From positions 1-64,000 of the forward strand of contig JADKAL010000004.1 in the NCBI GenBank assembly GCA_016715325.1: 64,000 bases of DNA. Direction: 5' to 3'. Origin of the DNA: Methylococcaceae bacterium (GTDB lineage Bacteria; Pseudomonadota; Gammaproteobacteria; Methylococcales; Methylomonadaceae). The stretch's first letter is position 1. The number at the start of each line of letters is the position of its first letter. The notes beneath the pieces are model-generated. The model was not told the DNA's origin, did no database searches, and worked only from the letters and a program-made list of their open reading frames with translations. Position numbers and translations under genes: made by a program. Shown one piece after another: positions 10,901-18,268 of this stretch.

Positions 10901-13393
10901 ATTGGCAATGCCATCAAGGTCCGTATCGATGAGGTTAAATCCGAAATCGCGGTTTAAATCTTTCGCACCGACTTTTGCTACGGTTGAAGATTGTGTTCGT
11001 CCGCCGGTTGTAGATGCCTCCGTTCCCATAACGCCATTCGCGTCGTTAACTCTAACTATATAATTACCGGGCAGCACGCCTGTGAACAAATAGTTTCCGA
11101 CGGCATCGGTAATATCTGTGGCTATTACAGTGTCGGCGGCATCGACAACGCCATTGTTATTCAAGTCTTCAATCAGTTGCACCGTAACATTAGCAACTCC
11201 GGTATCACCCGCATTGAATACACCATCCGTGTTATTGTCGTCGAATACTTTATCGCCTATTTGCGACGTGCCGGGCGGTATCCATGCCGTTCCGTCCGTA
11301 ATATTTGCAAGCACTGTTGTGCCGTTAGTTGTCATCGTTACGGCGGCACCTATATCAGCGCCTGTCGTCGGGTTAATTCGTTGTATTAAGCCCGCTGCTC
11401 CACCTACTCGATAATTAACGCCAAAAAAATCTTCCGCTTGTTGGACAACAGCGGTTGAAGCGATGGTACCTGAAGCTAATGTGCCTCCAGATGTTGCATC
11501 GAAACGCAACATCGTTGTGGAATTATTGCTGACACTCAGGAGTGCATTTGCTGTCGAATCGTAACCGATGTCACCCCAATCGTTAGCCAATGATGCATCA
11601 TTAATCGTCACGCGTGCCGTTACGCTTTGTAAAACCTTTCCCGCCCCGGTAAACGTAATAGCGTAAATGGTGTCGTTTCTATTAAAGTTGGATGGCAGTT
11701 CCGGACCGGCATTGTTTTCTACTCCCAGGTATAAGGTATTATTAGCGAACGTTGCGCCGCCGCCACCCACACCGAGCCCAACAGCACCGAGACCTGTTAC
11801 GTTGGCGTTGGTATCTACGATAATATTTCCCACGCCAACCGCGTTATTGGTTAGATCGCTATCGATGACGAGGTGTACATCGTTAATAAAATCGTAAGCG
11901 TATAAGGCTCTATTGGCCCCGCTTACTCTAGTGGATGTGTAATAAATCAAGCCATTGGCTTGATCGACCGCTAACGAGTTGAAGGCTGTTTCTACAGCCG
12001 GGACAACCGCGTTCGTTGGCGCCGTCAGAAACGTTGCCTTTCCGCTGGCAAAGTTTACGCTATAAAAATTTCTGCCGACGTTGGCGATAAACGCCCCTCT
12101 GCCGTTATTTACGGTAACTGCAAGCAGACCGTCCCAGCCGGTTGCTTTGATCGATTGGGTTTCTATTGAGCCGTATCGGTTTTCAAGCACCCAGTTACCG
12201 CCAAGCGCGGCGCTACCTGTTTGATCGATAGAATCGGCAATATCGGCACCGGTCAATTGGGCCATGCGCGCGGTGGCAACTTTACCCAATAAGCCATTAC
12301 CGAAATCGCAGCCATAGATCAAGATGTCGGCTTTCGTCGTCAGGTGTTTGCCGATTTCTTTCAGCTCATGGTTGTATTTGCCTTGCATGTTAGCAAGATT
12401 TAAGACGTCGTTGCCGAGATAGAGCTCGCCGTCGTTGCCGTGAGAGACGATGTGAATCGCGCTAATATTCTCATAGCGGGATACGGCATCGGCGATTTGT
12501 TCAACGCCGTCTTTATTGCGGTCGAGAAAGATGACTTTTGAATTCGAATCGATATTTTTTAATAAGTTTTGATAATCTTTGACCCCGGTATCGACAAATA
12601 TCAATGAGGTCGGTTGATGGGCCTCATGAAGTACCGGCAGTTTCGCCTTATCCGTATCCGTTTCTTTTGAATCTATGGATCTCTCGTTCGAGCTATGTTT
12701 AACCGGGTCGACAATTTTTTCATTCGCCCAACTGACTTGACCTCCGGTCAATGCCTGTACTTGGTTTAGCCAAGATTTGCCGGTTAAGGTCTGTTCGCCG
12801 CGAAAAGTAATTTTAGCGTCTGCCGATAATCTATCGCCCCAATCTATCAAAGTTTCCGTGTCGGCAATTGTGATGCTGCCGGATACCCTGCTGTTGCCGA
12901 GCCATTGTTTTCCTCCGACAAGCGCCGATTGTATTTGCATATTATTGGTGATACCGCGATCACTCAGTATTTCTGCAATTTGCTGATAACCGTCGCGGTT
13001 AGGATCGAGGACTCTTATCTCCGTGGCAATCGGCGGATTTTTTAACAATTGCGCTAAACCGTCTGCACGAGAATCGGCAATTAATAAGGTCGGCGCACCT
13101 TTATCACCCAGCGCAACATCGAAATCTACCGAGAGATGCTGTAAATCCTGGTGATCCGTTTTACTTAAATCTGTAAATAAGGCATGTTCTGCATGATCTG
13201 CGCCGACATCCGCTGTTAAGTCCTGAACGGACTCTTTCGCGGCATCATCTTGGGCAGCCTTGTCATCCATGGCTTGCGCCGCCGTTGCTACGACAGCGCC
13301 ATCAAACAATAATCGGTTTTCCAAAGCTAAGCGCATTGAACTAGCTGATGCTTTTTTCTTCGATTTTGAATGTTTCTCAGTGTGTTTTTTCAT
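4955..13393 (-). CDS. Giant VCBS-repeat / DUF4347 surface adhesin, N-terminal and central part
   Basis: This is a very large, presumably secreted surface adhesin. The lysine-rich N-terminus is followed by LENRLLFDGA (about residues 24-33), which resembles the LEPR-XLL motif at the start of many giant repeat proteins. Two DUF4347-type modules follow (about 100-224 and 264-420). The second keeps SHG and YGC motifs. Further on come an SdrD-B-like domain (about 714-824), DxDxDG calcium-binding TSP3-like repeats (about 830-850 and 1040-1210), three diverged VCBS/cadherin-like repeats (about 1424-1811) and then 110-aa VCBS repeats. The frame stays open to 4955 but departs from the repeat consensus at 5064-5067, where GGG has become GGGG. 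The last residues are therefore out of frame, and the true protein continues leftward for at least about 4,460 residues in the window. The ATG at 13393 is preceded by GGAA. The gene lies downstream of a four-gene export operon on the same strand, its likely secretion route. I see no clear Sec signal peptide. Confidence 0.85.
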   Translation of the reverse strand: MKKHTEKHSKSKKKASASSMRLALENRLLFDGAVVATAAQAMDDKAAQDDAAKESVQDLTADVGADHAEHALFTDLSKTDHQDLQHLSVDFDVALGDKGAPTLLIADSRADGLAQLLKNPPIATEIRVLDPNRDGYQQIAEILSDRGITNNMQIQSALVGGKQWLGNSRVSGSITIADTETLIDWGDRLSADAKITFRGEQTLTGKSWLNQVQALTGGQVSWANEKIVDPVKHSSNERSIDSKETDTDKAKLPVLHEAHQPTSLIFVDTGVKDYQNLLKNIDSNSKVIFLDRNKDGVEQIADAVSRYENISAIHIVSHGNDGELYLGNDVLNLANMQGKYNHELKEIGKHLTTKADILIYGCDFGNGLLGKVATARMAQLTGADIADSIDQTGSAALGGNWVLENRYGSIETQSIKATGWDGLLAVTVNNGRGAFIANVGRNFYSVNFASGKATFLTAPTNAVVPAVETAFNSLAVDQANGLIYYTSTRVSGANRALYAYDFINDVHLVIDSDLTNNAVGVGNIIVDTNANVTGLGAVGLGVGGGGATFANNTLYLGVENNAGPELPSNFNRNDTIYAITFTGAGKVLQSVTARVTINDASLANDWGDIGYDSTANALLSVSNNSTTMLRFDATSGGTLASGTIASTAVVQQAEDFFGVNYRVGGAAGLIQRINPTTGADIGAAVTMTTNGTTVLANITDGTAWIPPGTSQIGDKVFDDNNTDGVFNAGDTGVANVTVQLIEDLNNNGVVDAADTVIATDITDAVGNYLFTGVLPGNYIVRVNDANGVMGTEASTTGGRTQSSTVAKVGAKDLNRDFGFNLIDTDLDGIANTIDLDDDNDGILDTVESPPRVNVSGQLEYFHNGSGGTSTAGTISGGAAAPSINTVISNPGSSTVGSGLTTVLNSFEYGLQGADAADLTSAIANNDFVQVTFTTGAGSIAHIRDMFHFLTPQVNGGQNLGNYQLAASISSDGFITSQMLFNPYLINPNPNVSGNFTAQRPGEILENSLNPSTNYSIRFYLFASGNANGGATFNDEFIFLNADTGSVDTDGDGIKDSLDLDSDNDGISDLYESTGGTGDALADANNDGTVSLSEGVDVDADGLMDVFDANTANTTWAASLGNTPINTDGSDVADYLDLDSDNDGIADTVEARPTAGYVTYTGTVDTNDDLDNDGIVDIFDSTNGVGGAFGGNFAPVVNTDGTDNQDYRDTNSDNDALLDSAESGTIATAPTYADPDGSVNNPQVNLANQIGDTSEVGYREINLPPLIDLNSTASTLDTNRDNSVIYNENAAPVNIAAATADVNDLSQLDITGLTIVVAGNVDGANEIIRIAGINFPLNANLTQTTTVGGTPLTIAFNATTRTFNITRTGGGVMAQADLDTLVRGITYADNGENPTAGNRTLTFTVTDSGGLTSPSAVATINVVPSNDPPLAVNDTALAREAFGIANGTPGINPSGNVLTNDSDVDTPAASLTVTAIRTGNAEGAGTAGTVGTGLVGTFGTLTINSDGTYTYVVDNNNATVQALNVGQTLTESFNYTMSDGALTDIALLTITINGANDAPVAVNDTGTATEAGGVGNGTAGSDATGNVLSNDTDIDTAAGSRTVTAIRTGATEGSGTAGAVGTALVGTFGTLTINSDGTYTYVVDNNNPTVQSLNVGQTLTESFNYTMSDGAISDIAVLNITINGANDAPVAVNDTGTATEAGGVANGTAGSDATGNVLSNDTDIDTAAGSRTVTAIRTGATEGSGTAGAVGTALVGTFGTLTINSNGTYSYAVDNNNPAVQNLLPGQTLTDSFNYTMSDGSLSDIAVLNIIIEGTNDLPVAVADTATIAEDTTTVTGDVKANDTDGDGTAAQNTVALDPATPAIGSFGTLTLNADGSYSYALDNTNAQVQQLAPGETLTETYSYILTDSNGDTSTASLTLTITGTNDLPVAVADTATIAEDTATVTGDVKANDTDGDGTAAQNTVALDPATPAIGSFGTLTLNADGSYSYALDNTNAQVQQLAPGETLTETYSYILTDSNGDTSTATLTLTITGTNDLPVAVADTATIAEDTATVTGDVKANDTDGDGTAAQNTVALDPATPAIGSFGTLTLNADGSYSYALDNTNAQVQQLAPGETLTETYSYILTDSNGDTSTATLTLTITGTNDLPVAVADTATIAEDTATVTGDVKANDTDGDGTAAQNTVALDPATPAIGSFGTLTLNADGSYSYALDNTNAQVQQLAPGETLTETYSYILTDSNGDTSTATLTLTITGTNDLPVAVADTATIAEDTATVTGDVKANDTDGDGTAAQNTVALDPATPAIGSFGTLTLNADGSYSYALDNTNAQVQQLAPGETLTETYSYILTDSNGDTSTATLTLTITGTNDLPVAAPDTNTIAEDTATVTGDVKANDTDGDGTAAQNTVALDPATPAIGSFGTLTLNADGSYSYALDNTNAQVQQLAPGETLTETYSYILTDSNGDTSTATLTLTITGTNDLPVAVADTATIAEDTATVTGDVKANDTDGDGTAAQNTVALDPATPAIGSFGTLTLNADGSYSYALDNTNAQVQQLAPGETLTETYSYILTDSNGDTSTATLTLTITGTNDLPVAVADTATIAEDTATVTGDVKANDTDGDGTAAQNTVALDPATPAIGSFGTLTLNADGSYSYALDNTNAQVQQLAPGETLTETYSYILTDSNGDTSTATLTLTITGTNDLPVAVADTATIAEDTATVTGDVKANDTDGDGTAAQNTVALDPATPAIGSFGTLTLNADGSYSYALDNTNAQVQQLAPGETPDRNLQLHPDRQQRRHQHRDLNPHHHRHQRPAGGSG
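7958..9118. repeat. Three diverged VCBS/cadherin-like repeats, period about 385-390 bp
   Basis: Three related units inside the adhesin gene begin near 8094, 8478 and 8868. They encode blocks ending in SDIAVLNITINGANDAPVAV-like sequence. They share strong nucleotide similarity with one another but are clearly distinct from the 330-bp array to the left. They are longer (about 128-130 aa) and have a TAIRTG insert. They look like an older, less homogenised stage of repeat expansion in the same gene. Confidence 0.8.
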
Positions 13394-13983
13394 GACAGCA
13401 GTTCCAAGATTTTGATAGATTTAAAGTAAAATCGGACAAACGTTTTAATACGCTTAATAATAAACGCTAAGTAACTATTTTCCAATGTTTTCAGTACGTT
13501 TATCGATGCATTTTCGGCATTTTCTCTGGCTTTTCGAATTTATTCTTTATCGCCATTTAATAATTTTTTCCAAAAGAAATTAATGCAATAAATAAGCCAA
13601 TAAGACTTCTGCGCCGAATCCCAGCACGTAGCCTTTTGATAGTTTGAAGAATTTATAGTTTTAACATCCATGTAACATTTATCTTTTTTACCGTGTATAG
13701 TCAGTTAGATCAGCAGCTAGCCGATATTAACTTCAAATTAAATAATTTGCCTTCTTTCGGCTAATTCATTGGATTTGACCGACGATGTCACTTCGGCTAA
13801 TCCAGTTATTTCTCTGTAAATAGTAAGTAACGAATTTTAATTTTCACAAGCCGGCTTAAGTATATTTTTGGTCAATCATTGACACTTTTTGACAGCCTAT
13901 CAACATCACTAAATTGCATACAATGTCTACGGTAGCTGGCTAATTCGTTATTGATATGCTCAACTTACTGAAGATTCGATATT
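13394..13983. other. AT-rich 590-bp intergenic region upstream of the adhesin
   Basis: No gene is supported here. The segment separates the stop of the M50/HlyD gene from the adhesin start and is clearly AT-rich, so it probably carries the adhesin leader and its own promoter on the minus strand. Short related words (TTCGGCTAAT) occur near 13757 and 13794. I cannot identify a confident -35/-10 pair or a strong terminator. Confidence 0.4.
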
Positions 13984-16158
13984 TTACCATCCGCTTTCTT
14001 TTACTAATGTTACTGTTATAAGCCGTAATAGCCTATTTGCAATACTATCCGCCTCGGTTGCCAATGATAATCGTCCCCGAATTGTGCTATTCCATAGCCT
14101 TTCATTCTTCGGGAATTGCAACAGAACACGGTAAAGGCCTTGCTCCGGTATTAATTGATCTTGTTCATCCGGCCTTACTGCAATTTCGCCGCCATATTTC
14201 GAAGCCAACTCCTCTACTTTCAGATCTCGCGTTCCGGTTTTATCGACAGCCGCTATGGTTACGGAAATTGATTGCAAATCCCCCCCTTCAGGATAAAACC
14301 GACCTTCGCCACCTACCTTTAGTTTTTCCAAATCGGCTTCTTCTGCATAAGCAATTACTATTACGTTAGTACTTTCCACAATTCCTAACGGCTCGTCTTT
14401 TGCCAGCCATTCGCCGGGTATCAACCAATCCGATAAATCCCTAACATGTCCTTCAAATGTGGCTTTAATGGTTAGTTTTTCTTTAACGTCCTGTAAACCT
14501 TGTATTTCTGCGCGCGTCGATTGAAGCTGCTCGTAATCGACCGGATTATTCCTTGCCAATTTTAACTCCATACTTTGTAACGCAAGCCGCTGGGTCAACT
14601 CGTTTAATATAAGTTGTGCAGCCTTTATTTTGTAATCCAGATCAGGCGATTCCAACTTTACGAGTACTTGATTAGGCTTTACGAAATCGCCTTCCTTGAC
14701 AAATACTTCGCTAACCTGAGCAGCTTCAATACTATATAAAGTGTATTCGGCCTCTGCCAGCAGTAAACCCGGCACTAATATATGCGACTGCCAAGGAATC
14801 AGCACAAGGGCAATAAAAGATAGCGGAACTAACCAAGCAGGACGCGGCTTTATTGGTACGCTTCGACTTGCCAGCATTTTCCGCCAAACACCAACCTCTT
14901 TAGCAATCGGTCGAATAATAAACCAACCGATTTCTACCGCAAATAAGGCTAAACCGAGTATTTTGAAAAAAAAGTAATAAACCGCCCATGCGATGCCGGT
15001 AAACAAAATCAACCGGTAAATCCAGATACTATACGCATAAAGAACAATAAACCGGTGACGTTTCTTGGGAAAGTTTTCCGGTGGCGATATCCCGAAGCCG
15101 AATAAACCCTCCCTTAATTGCCAAAGTCCCAATTTAAAAGATCGATCCTGTAGATTGGGCATATCTAATAGATCGGACATGATGTAATAGCCATCAAAGC
15201 GCATAAATGGGTTTAAATTGATGCCCAGTGTAATCAACCACGCGCTACTGGCTAATAAATAGATTCCGCTGCGTAGCGGTCCGTCCGGCAGCATCGTCCA
15301 TAATATAGTTGCAATCGTCGCCAGCGTTAATTCTGCGATCATACCGGCAGAATCGATGATTAGCCTATCTTTTCGTCTAGGCAAACGCCAAGCATCCGTT
15401 ACATCCGTCCAGAGCACGGGCATCCCTAACATCAATGCAATACCCATAGCAGGAACCCGGCAACCGAAATGACTGGCGGCGAAAGCATGTCCCATTTCAT
15501 GGACGACTTTCGATAACGACATCATGCCCATGGTCGCCAGAATACCTTCTGCGGTAAACGAATATAAAAAGCTGTGCGTAAATTCGCTCCACTGCTGAGA
15601 TACTAAAACGAGCGCAAAGCAGATCCCCAATACCAGCAGTATAATAAATCGACGTTGAAAAAAAACATTCATCACCGGTAATGCTTTCTTCAAGTATCGG
15701 TTGGGTTTGATTAATGGAACTCTCAAAAATAAATAGTTATGAAGCAACCATGTCCAGAAACCCGGCTTTGAAGCATGCTGTAAGTTTGCGAATTGTACGC
15801 TGGATTCTCTGCCTTTCGGCTTTACTAGATTATTTAGCTCGATAAACTCCACGAAATGTTCAATATCGCTAAGCTCTATCTCGATCGGCGTTTCGTTTCT
15901 AATTGATTCTATAATACCTTCGGCATTTCCCAATTCCCATCGATGTAAACATTCGAATTCAAGCCAGCCTATGCGGAAATAACGATGAACAGCCGGATCG
16001 TATAAAGTCCATGTTGGCGAGCCGTCATAGGCGCGCGGACCTTGAACAAGGGTTAAATCATCGCGAAGACTCAACCATTCTTTGGGCTTTTCTTCGATTT
16101 GAGTGGTTACAGCGTTAGCCACAAACGAATCGTGCGAATGGGTTTTCGCAATAACCAC
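13984..16158 (-). CDS. PqqD-like / M50 site-2-protease-type membrane protein fused to a HlyD adaptor domain
   Basis: This 724-aa polytopic inner-membrane protein starts with a soluble region of about 110 aa that resembles a PqqD-type domain. The membrane part holds HEMGH (residues 220-224) and NPFMRFDG (316-323), the zinc-ligand and second motif of M50 site-2 proteases. A biotinyl-lipoyl/HlyD-type hairpin domain follows the last helices (about 470-700). The predicted chemistry is intramembrane zinc proteolysis or a derived non-proteolytic role. The fused adaptor domain points to a transport complex. The start overlaps the preceding gene by 52 bp and no better start is visible. It is the last gene of the tolC-adaptor operon and is followed by the adhesin, which I infer to be its substrate. 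Confidence 0.8.
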   Translation of the reverse strand: MVIAKTHSHDSFVANAVTTQIEEKPKEWLSLRDDLTLVQGPRAYDGSPTWTLYDPAVHRYFRIGWLEFECLHRWELGNAEGIIESIRNETPIEIELSDIEHFVEFIELNNLVKPKGRESSVQFANLQHASKPGFWTWLLHNYLFLRVPLIKPNRYLKKALPVMNVFFQRRFIILLVLGICFALVLVSQQWSEFTHSFLYSFTAEGILATMGMMSLSKVVHEMGHAFAASHFGCRVPAMGIALMLGMPVLWTDVTDAWRLPRRKDRLIIDSAGMIAELTLATIATILWTMLPDGPLRSGIYLLASSAWLITLGINLNPFMRFDGYYIMSDLLDMPNLQDRSFKLGLWQLREGLFGFGISPPENFPKKRHRFIVLYAYSIWIYRLILFTGIAWAVYYFFFKILGLALFAVEIGWFIIRPIAKEVGVWRKMLASRSVPIKPRPAWLVPLSFIALVLIPWQSHILVPGLLLAEAEYTLYSIEAAQVSEVFVKEGDFVKPNQVLVKLESPDLDYKIKAAQLILNELTQRLALQSMELKLARNNPVDYEQLQSTRAEIQGLQDVKEKLTIKATFEGHVRDLSDWLIPGEWLAKDEPLGIVESTNVIVIAYAEEADLEKLKVGGEGRFYPEGGDLQSISVTIAAVDKTGTRDLKVEELASKYGGEIAVRPDEQDQLIPEQGLYRVLLQFPKNERLWNSTIRGRLSLATEADSIANRLLRLITVTLVKESGW

Positions 16159-17441
16159 AAAATGAACGGTTTACGCGCACCGTAAAGCTTGGCCGTACCG
16201 TGAAAACCCAGTCGAGGCAGTTCAGCTCGTTCTGTAAATGCTGCTTTCAATCTATAAGCCATGACATCGGAGGGCGTCGGCGAAGCCCGATAGCTAAAAT
16301 AATTTAATGCGGCTTCTAAGGGTTTATGCGGCGCAATATTCGAAAAAAATAAGACCTCATCCCCCGGCGCCAATACGATCAAATCTTCCATCGGCAACCT
16401 GACTTCTAATTCCACGGAATCAGGATTAGCAACCGCAAGAATTTTTTCACCCTGCTTTACTGGCTTTCCCAGCCACTCATTCGGATCGTCGAAAACCGTT
16501 ACGCCTGCAATGGTTGCATTGACATCGCAGCGTTTAAGCAGCGTACTAACATAATCAACCTCAGCCGCTTCTTGTTCCCATTTGCTTTTTAAGCCTGCCA
16601 GTTTAAATTTAACTTTCGGATCTAACATGGCTTCTTGAGTTGTTTGAAGATACTCGGTCTGCGCGCTATCTCGCTTTTCTTTGGCAACCTCTAAACGACT
16701 TTTTAATTCGGCTTTATCCAGGGAAAATATTTTCTGTCCGACTTTAACTACTTCATTAGGCTGGACATAAAAAGCGTCGACAACGCCCTCGAGCGGAGAT
16801 CGAACTAAATTCGGTTTGTAAGCCACAACCTCGGCTTCAGCTAATACGGATTGACGGATAGGAAAAAATAAAGCCACCAAAACGATTGCAGCCAACGTTA
16901 ATTGATTCTTCCGTGTTTTTAAACGCTCTAAAAAACTAATTGCCGGTTTTGCTGCTTCAGTCAATGAGTAAGCATGACCGTAAGCTTCAATCAAGTAAGA
17001 GAGAAGGTGAATTTCCGCTTCGGACCAAGATGCCTCCCGGAATAGCGTCAACACATAACGAGAACCGAATGCTGTCCGTATAGGCATCCAGAGCCCATGT
17101 TCCGGCAACCAATCGACCCACTCAGCAGCAAGATCTTTTGGCAAGTCCTCAACGCTAAATGACTTGATTTGATTGGCGTTTTCATTCCGGCTTAAATGAT
17201 TAAGAACCGGCTTCAGCCATAACGCATAAGGGCTGTTCGGCTCAGGTTTTGCTACACCGGAAGCCGCTTCAAGCGTTGACTTATCTGTACGCCATAATAC
17301 AGCTTGCCGATAAGGAATTAATTCCGATGTTTCGTTGACAAGAACATAAGGCAATTCATTCGCTGTCGCCTGCCTCGCTCTTCGCTCCAGTTGCAGCAGA
17401 AGCGTTAACCGGATGAGCTGATTATTTAAGCGTTCGCTCAC
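16107..17441 (-). CDS. Membrane fusion protein with N-terminal GAF-like domain and HlyD-type C-terminus
   Basis: The 444-aa product has a cytoplasmic N-terminal region of about 165 aa with a GAF-like pattern, then one membrane helix at about 178-196, then a periplasmic HlyD-type biotinyl-lipoyl domain and coiled-coil hairpin (from about 205). The topology matches membrane fusion proteins that link an inner-membrane unit to TolC. A cytoplasmic sensory-type domain on such a protein is unusual. The gene overlaps the previous one by four bases (ATGA at 17441-17438), so translation is probably coupled. The GAF assignment comes from overall pattern only and is less certain than the HlyD part. Confidence 0.7.
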   Translation of the reverse strand: MSERLNNQLIRLTLLLQLERRARQATANELPYVLVNETSELIPYRQAVLWRTDKSTLEAASGVAKPEPNSPYALWLKPVLNHLSRNENANQIKSFSVEDLPKDLAAEWVDWLPEHGLWMPIRTAFGSRYVLTLFREASWSEAEIHLLSYLIEAYGHAYSLTEAAKPAISFLERLKTRKNQLTLAAIVLVALFFPIRQSVLAEAEVVAYKPNLVRSPLEGVVDAFYVQPNEVVKVGQKIFSLDKAELKSRLEVAKEKRDSAQTEYLQTTQEAMLDPKVKFKLAGLKSKWEQEAAEVDYVSTLLKRCDVNATIAGVTVFDDPNEWLGKPVKQGEKILAVANPDSVELEVRLPMEDLIVLAPGDEVLFFSNIAPHKPLEAALNYFSYRASPTPSDVMAYRLKAAFTERAELPRLGFHGTAKLYGARKPFILWLLRKPIRTIRLWLTL

Positions 17442-18268
17442 TCGGTTGGTGACAGTTCGATGTAACCGCTCATTCCAGGCAACAGCTCGGCTGAATTATT
17501 TTTGATTCGACCGTAGACTTTAATCGTTTGACTCACAGGATCCACCCGTCCGCCTAAACGTATAATTTCCGCATCATAGGATTTTTTAGTTTCGTCGAGT
17601 ATCACTTTAAACGTTTTTCCTGATTTAAGTGTAAGCAAATCTCGCGACGGCGCAATAAATTCAATTTCCAAATCTTTATCGTTAACGATTTCCAATAACG
17701 GTTCGCCGTCTTTAACGGACTGATATGCTCTTGCCATCACTTCGACAACTTTTCCTGAAAACGGTGCTTTAATTTCACAACGGTCTAGCACTGCATCGGC
17801 CACTCTGACGTCGGCTTTAGCTTCTTCTTCCTCGGTTTTTGAGACCGCAAGCTCCAACGTGCTTATCGAATTCAGCTTTGCTAGTTTTTGATTAACTTCG
17901 TAGGTTTTTCGTTTTTTTTCTAGCGATGCTTTTGCTTTACTTAATTCCGCTTCTTCCATGTTGCAATGAAAGCCAACTAAAATTTGACCGGCGCTAAAAC
18001 GCTCTCCATCTCTAATTTTTAGTTGATTGATCCGACCCGACATTTCACTTGAAATCAGTGTGCTGAATCTGGCTTTGATTTGCGCTCTTAACAGCTGATC
18101 GGATTTTTCGCCGATCAGCTCAGCAGGTTGCTCTTCTGTTTTTGTCGATAATTTCAGCTTTTCAACATCGTCTAAGACGACCGGGTCTGAAGGTTCAACA
18201 CCAGTTACAGTTAACGGAAGAGATGCGCCAAAAATAAATGGGATTAATAGAATTAATCGGTTTTTCAT
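17438..18268 (-). CDS. RND-type periplasmic adaptor (HlyD/MFP family)
   Basis: The 276-aa protein has a Sec signal peptide (residues 1 to about 24), a short coiled-coil hairpin (about 105-150) flanked by lipoyl half-motifs, and a beta-barrel region ending near LLPGMSGYIEL. It is short for the family and should bridge the inner-membrane part to the TolC-like channel. The start overlaps the TolC stop codon (TAATG), and the stop overlaps the next start (ATGA). Both suggest coupled translation within one operon. It differs from the second adaptor of the operon in having no membrane helix beyond the signal peptide. Confidence 0.8.
   Translation of the reverse strand: MKNRLILLIPFIFGASLPLTVTGVEPSDPVVLDDVEKLKLSTKTEEQPAELIGEKSDQLLRAQIKARFSTLISSEMSGRINQLKIRDGERFSAGQILVGFHCNMEEAELSKAKASLEKKRKTYEVNQKLAKLNSISTLELAVSKTEEEEAKADVRVADAVLDRCEIKAPFSGKVVEVMARAYQSVKDGEPLLEIVNDKDLEIEFIAPSRDLLTLKSGKTFKVILDETKKSYDAEIIRLGGRVDPVSQTIKVYGRIKNNSAELLPGMSGYIELSPTE

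Noticed and set aside
13984..16158. Reading the M50/HlyD protein as an ABC exporter
   Set aside because: No Walker A, signature or Walker B motif is present; the membrane motifs are HEMGH and NPFMRFDG.
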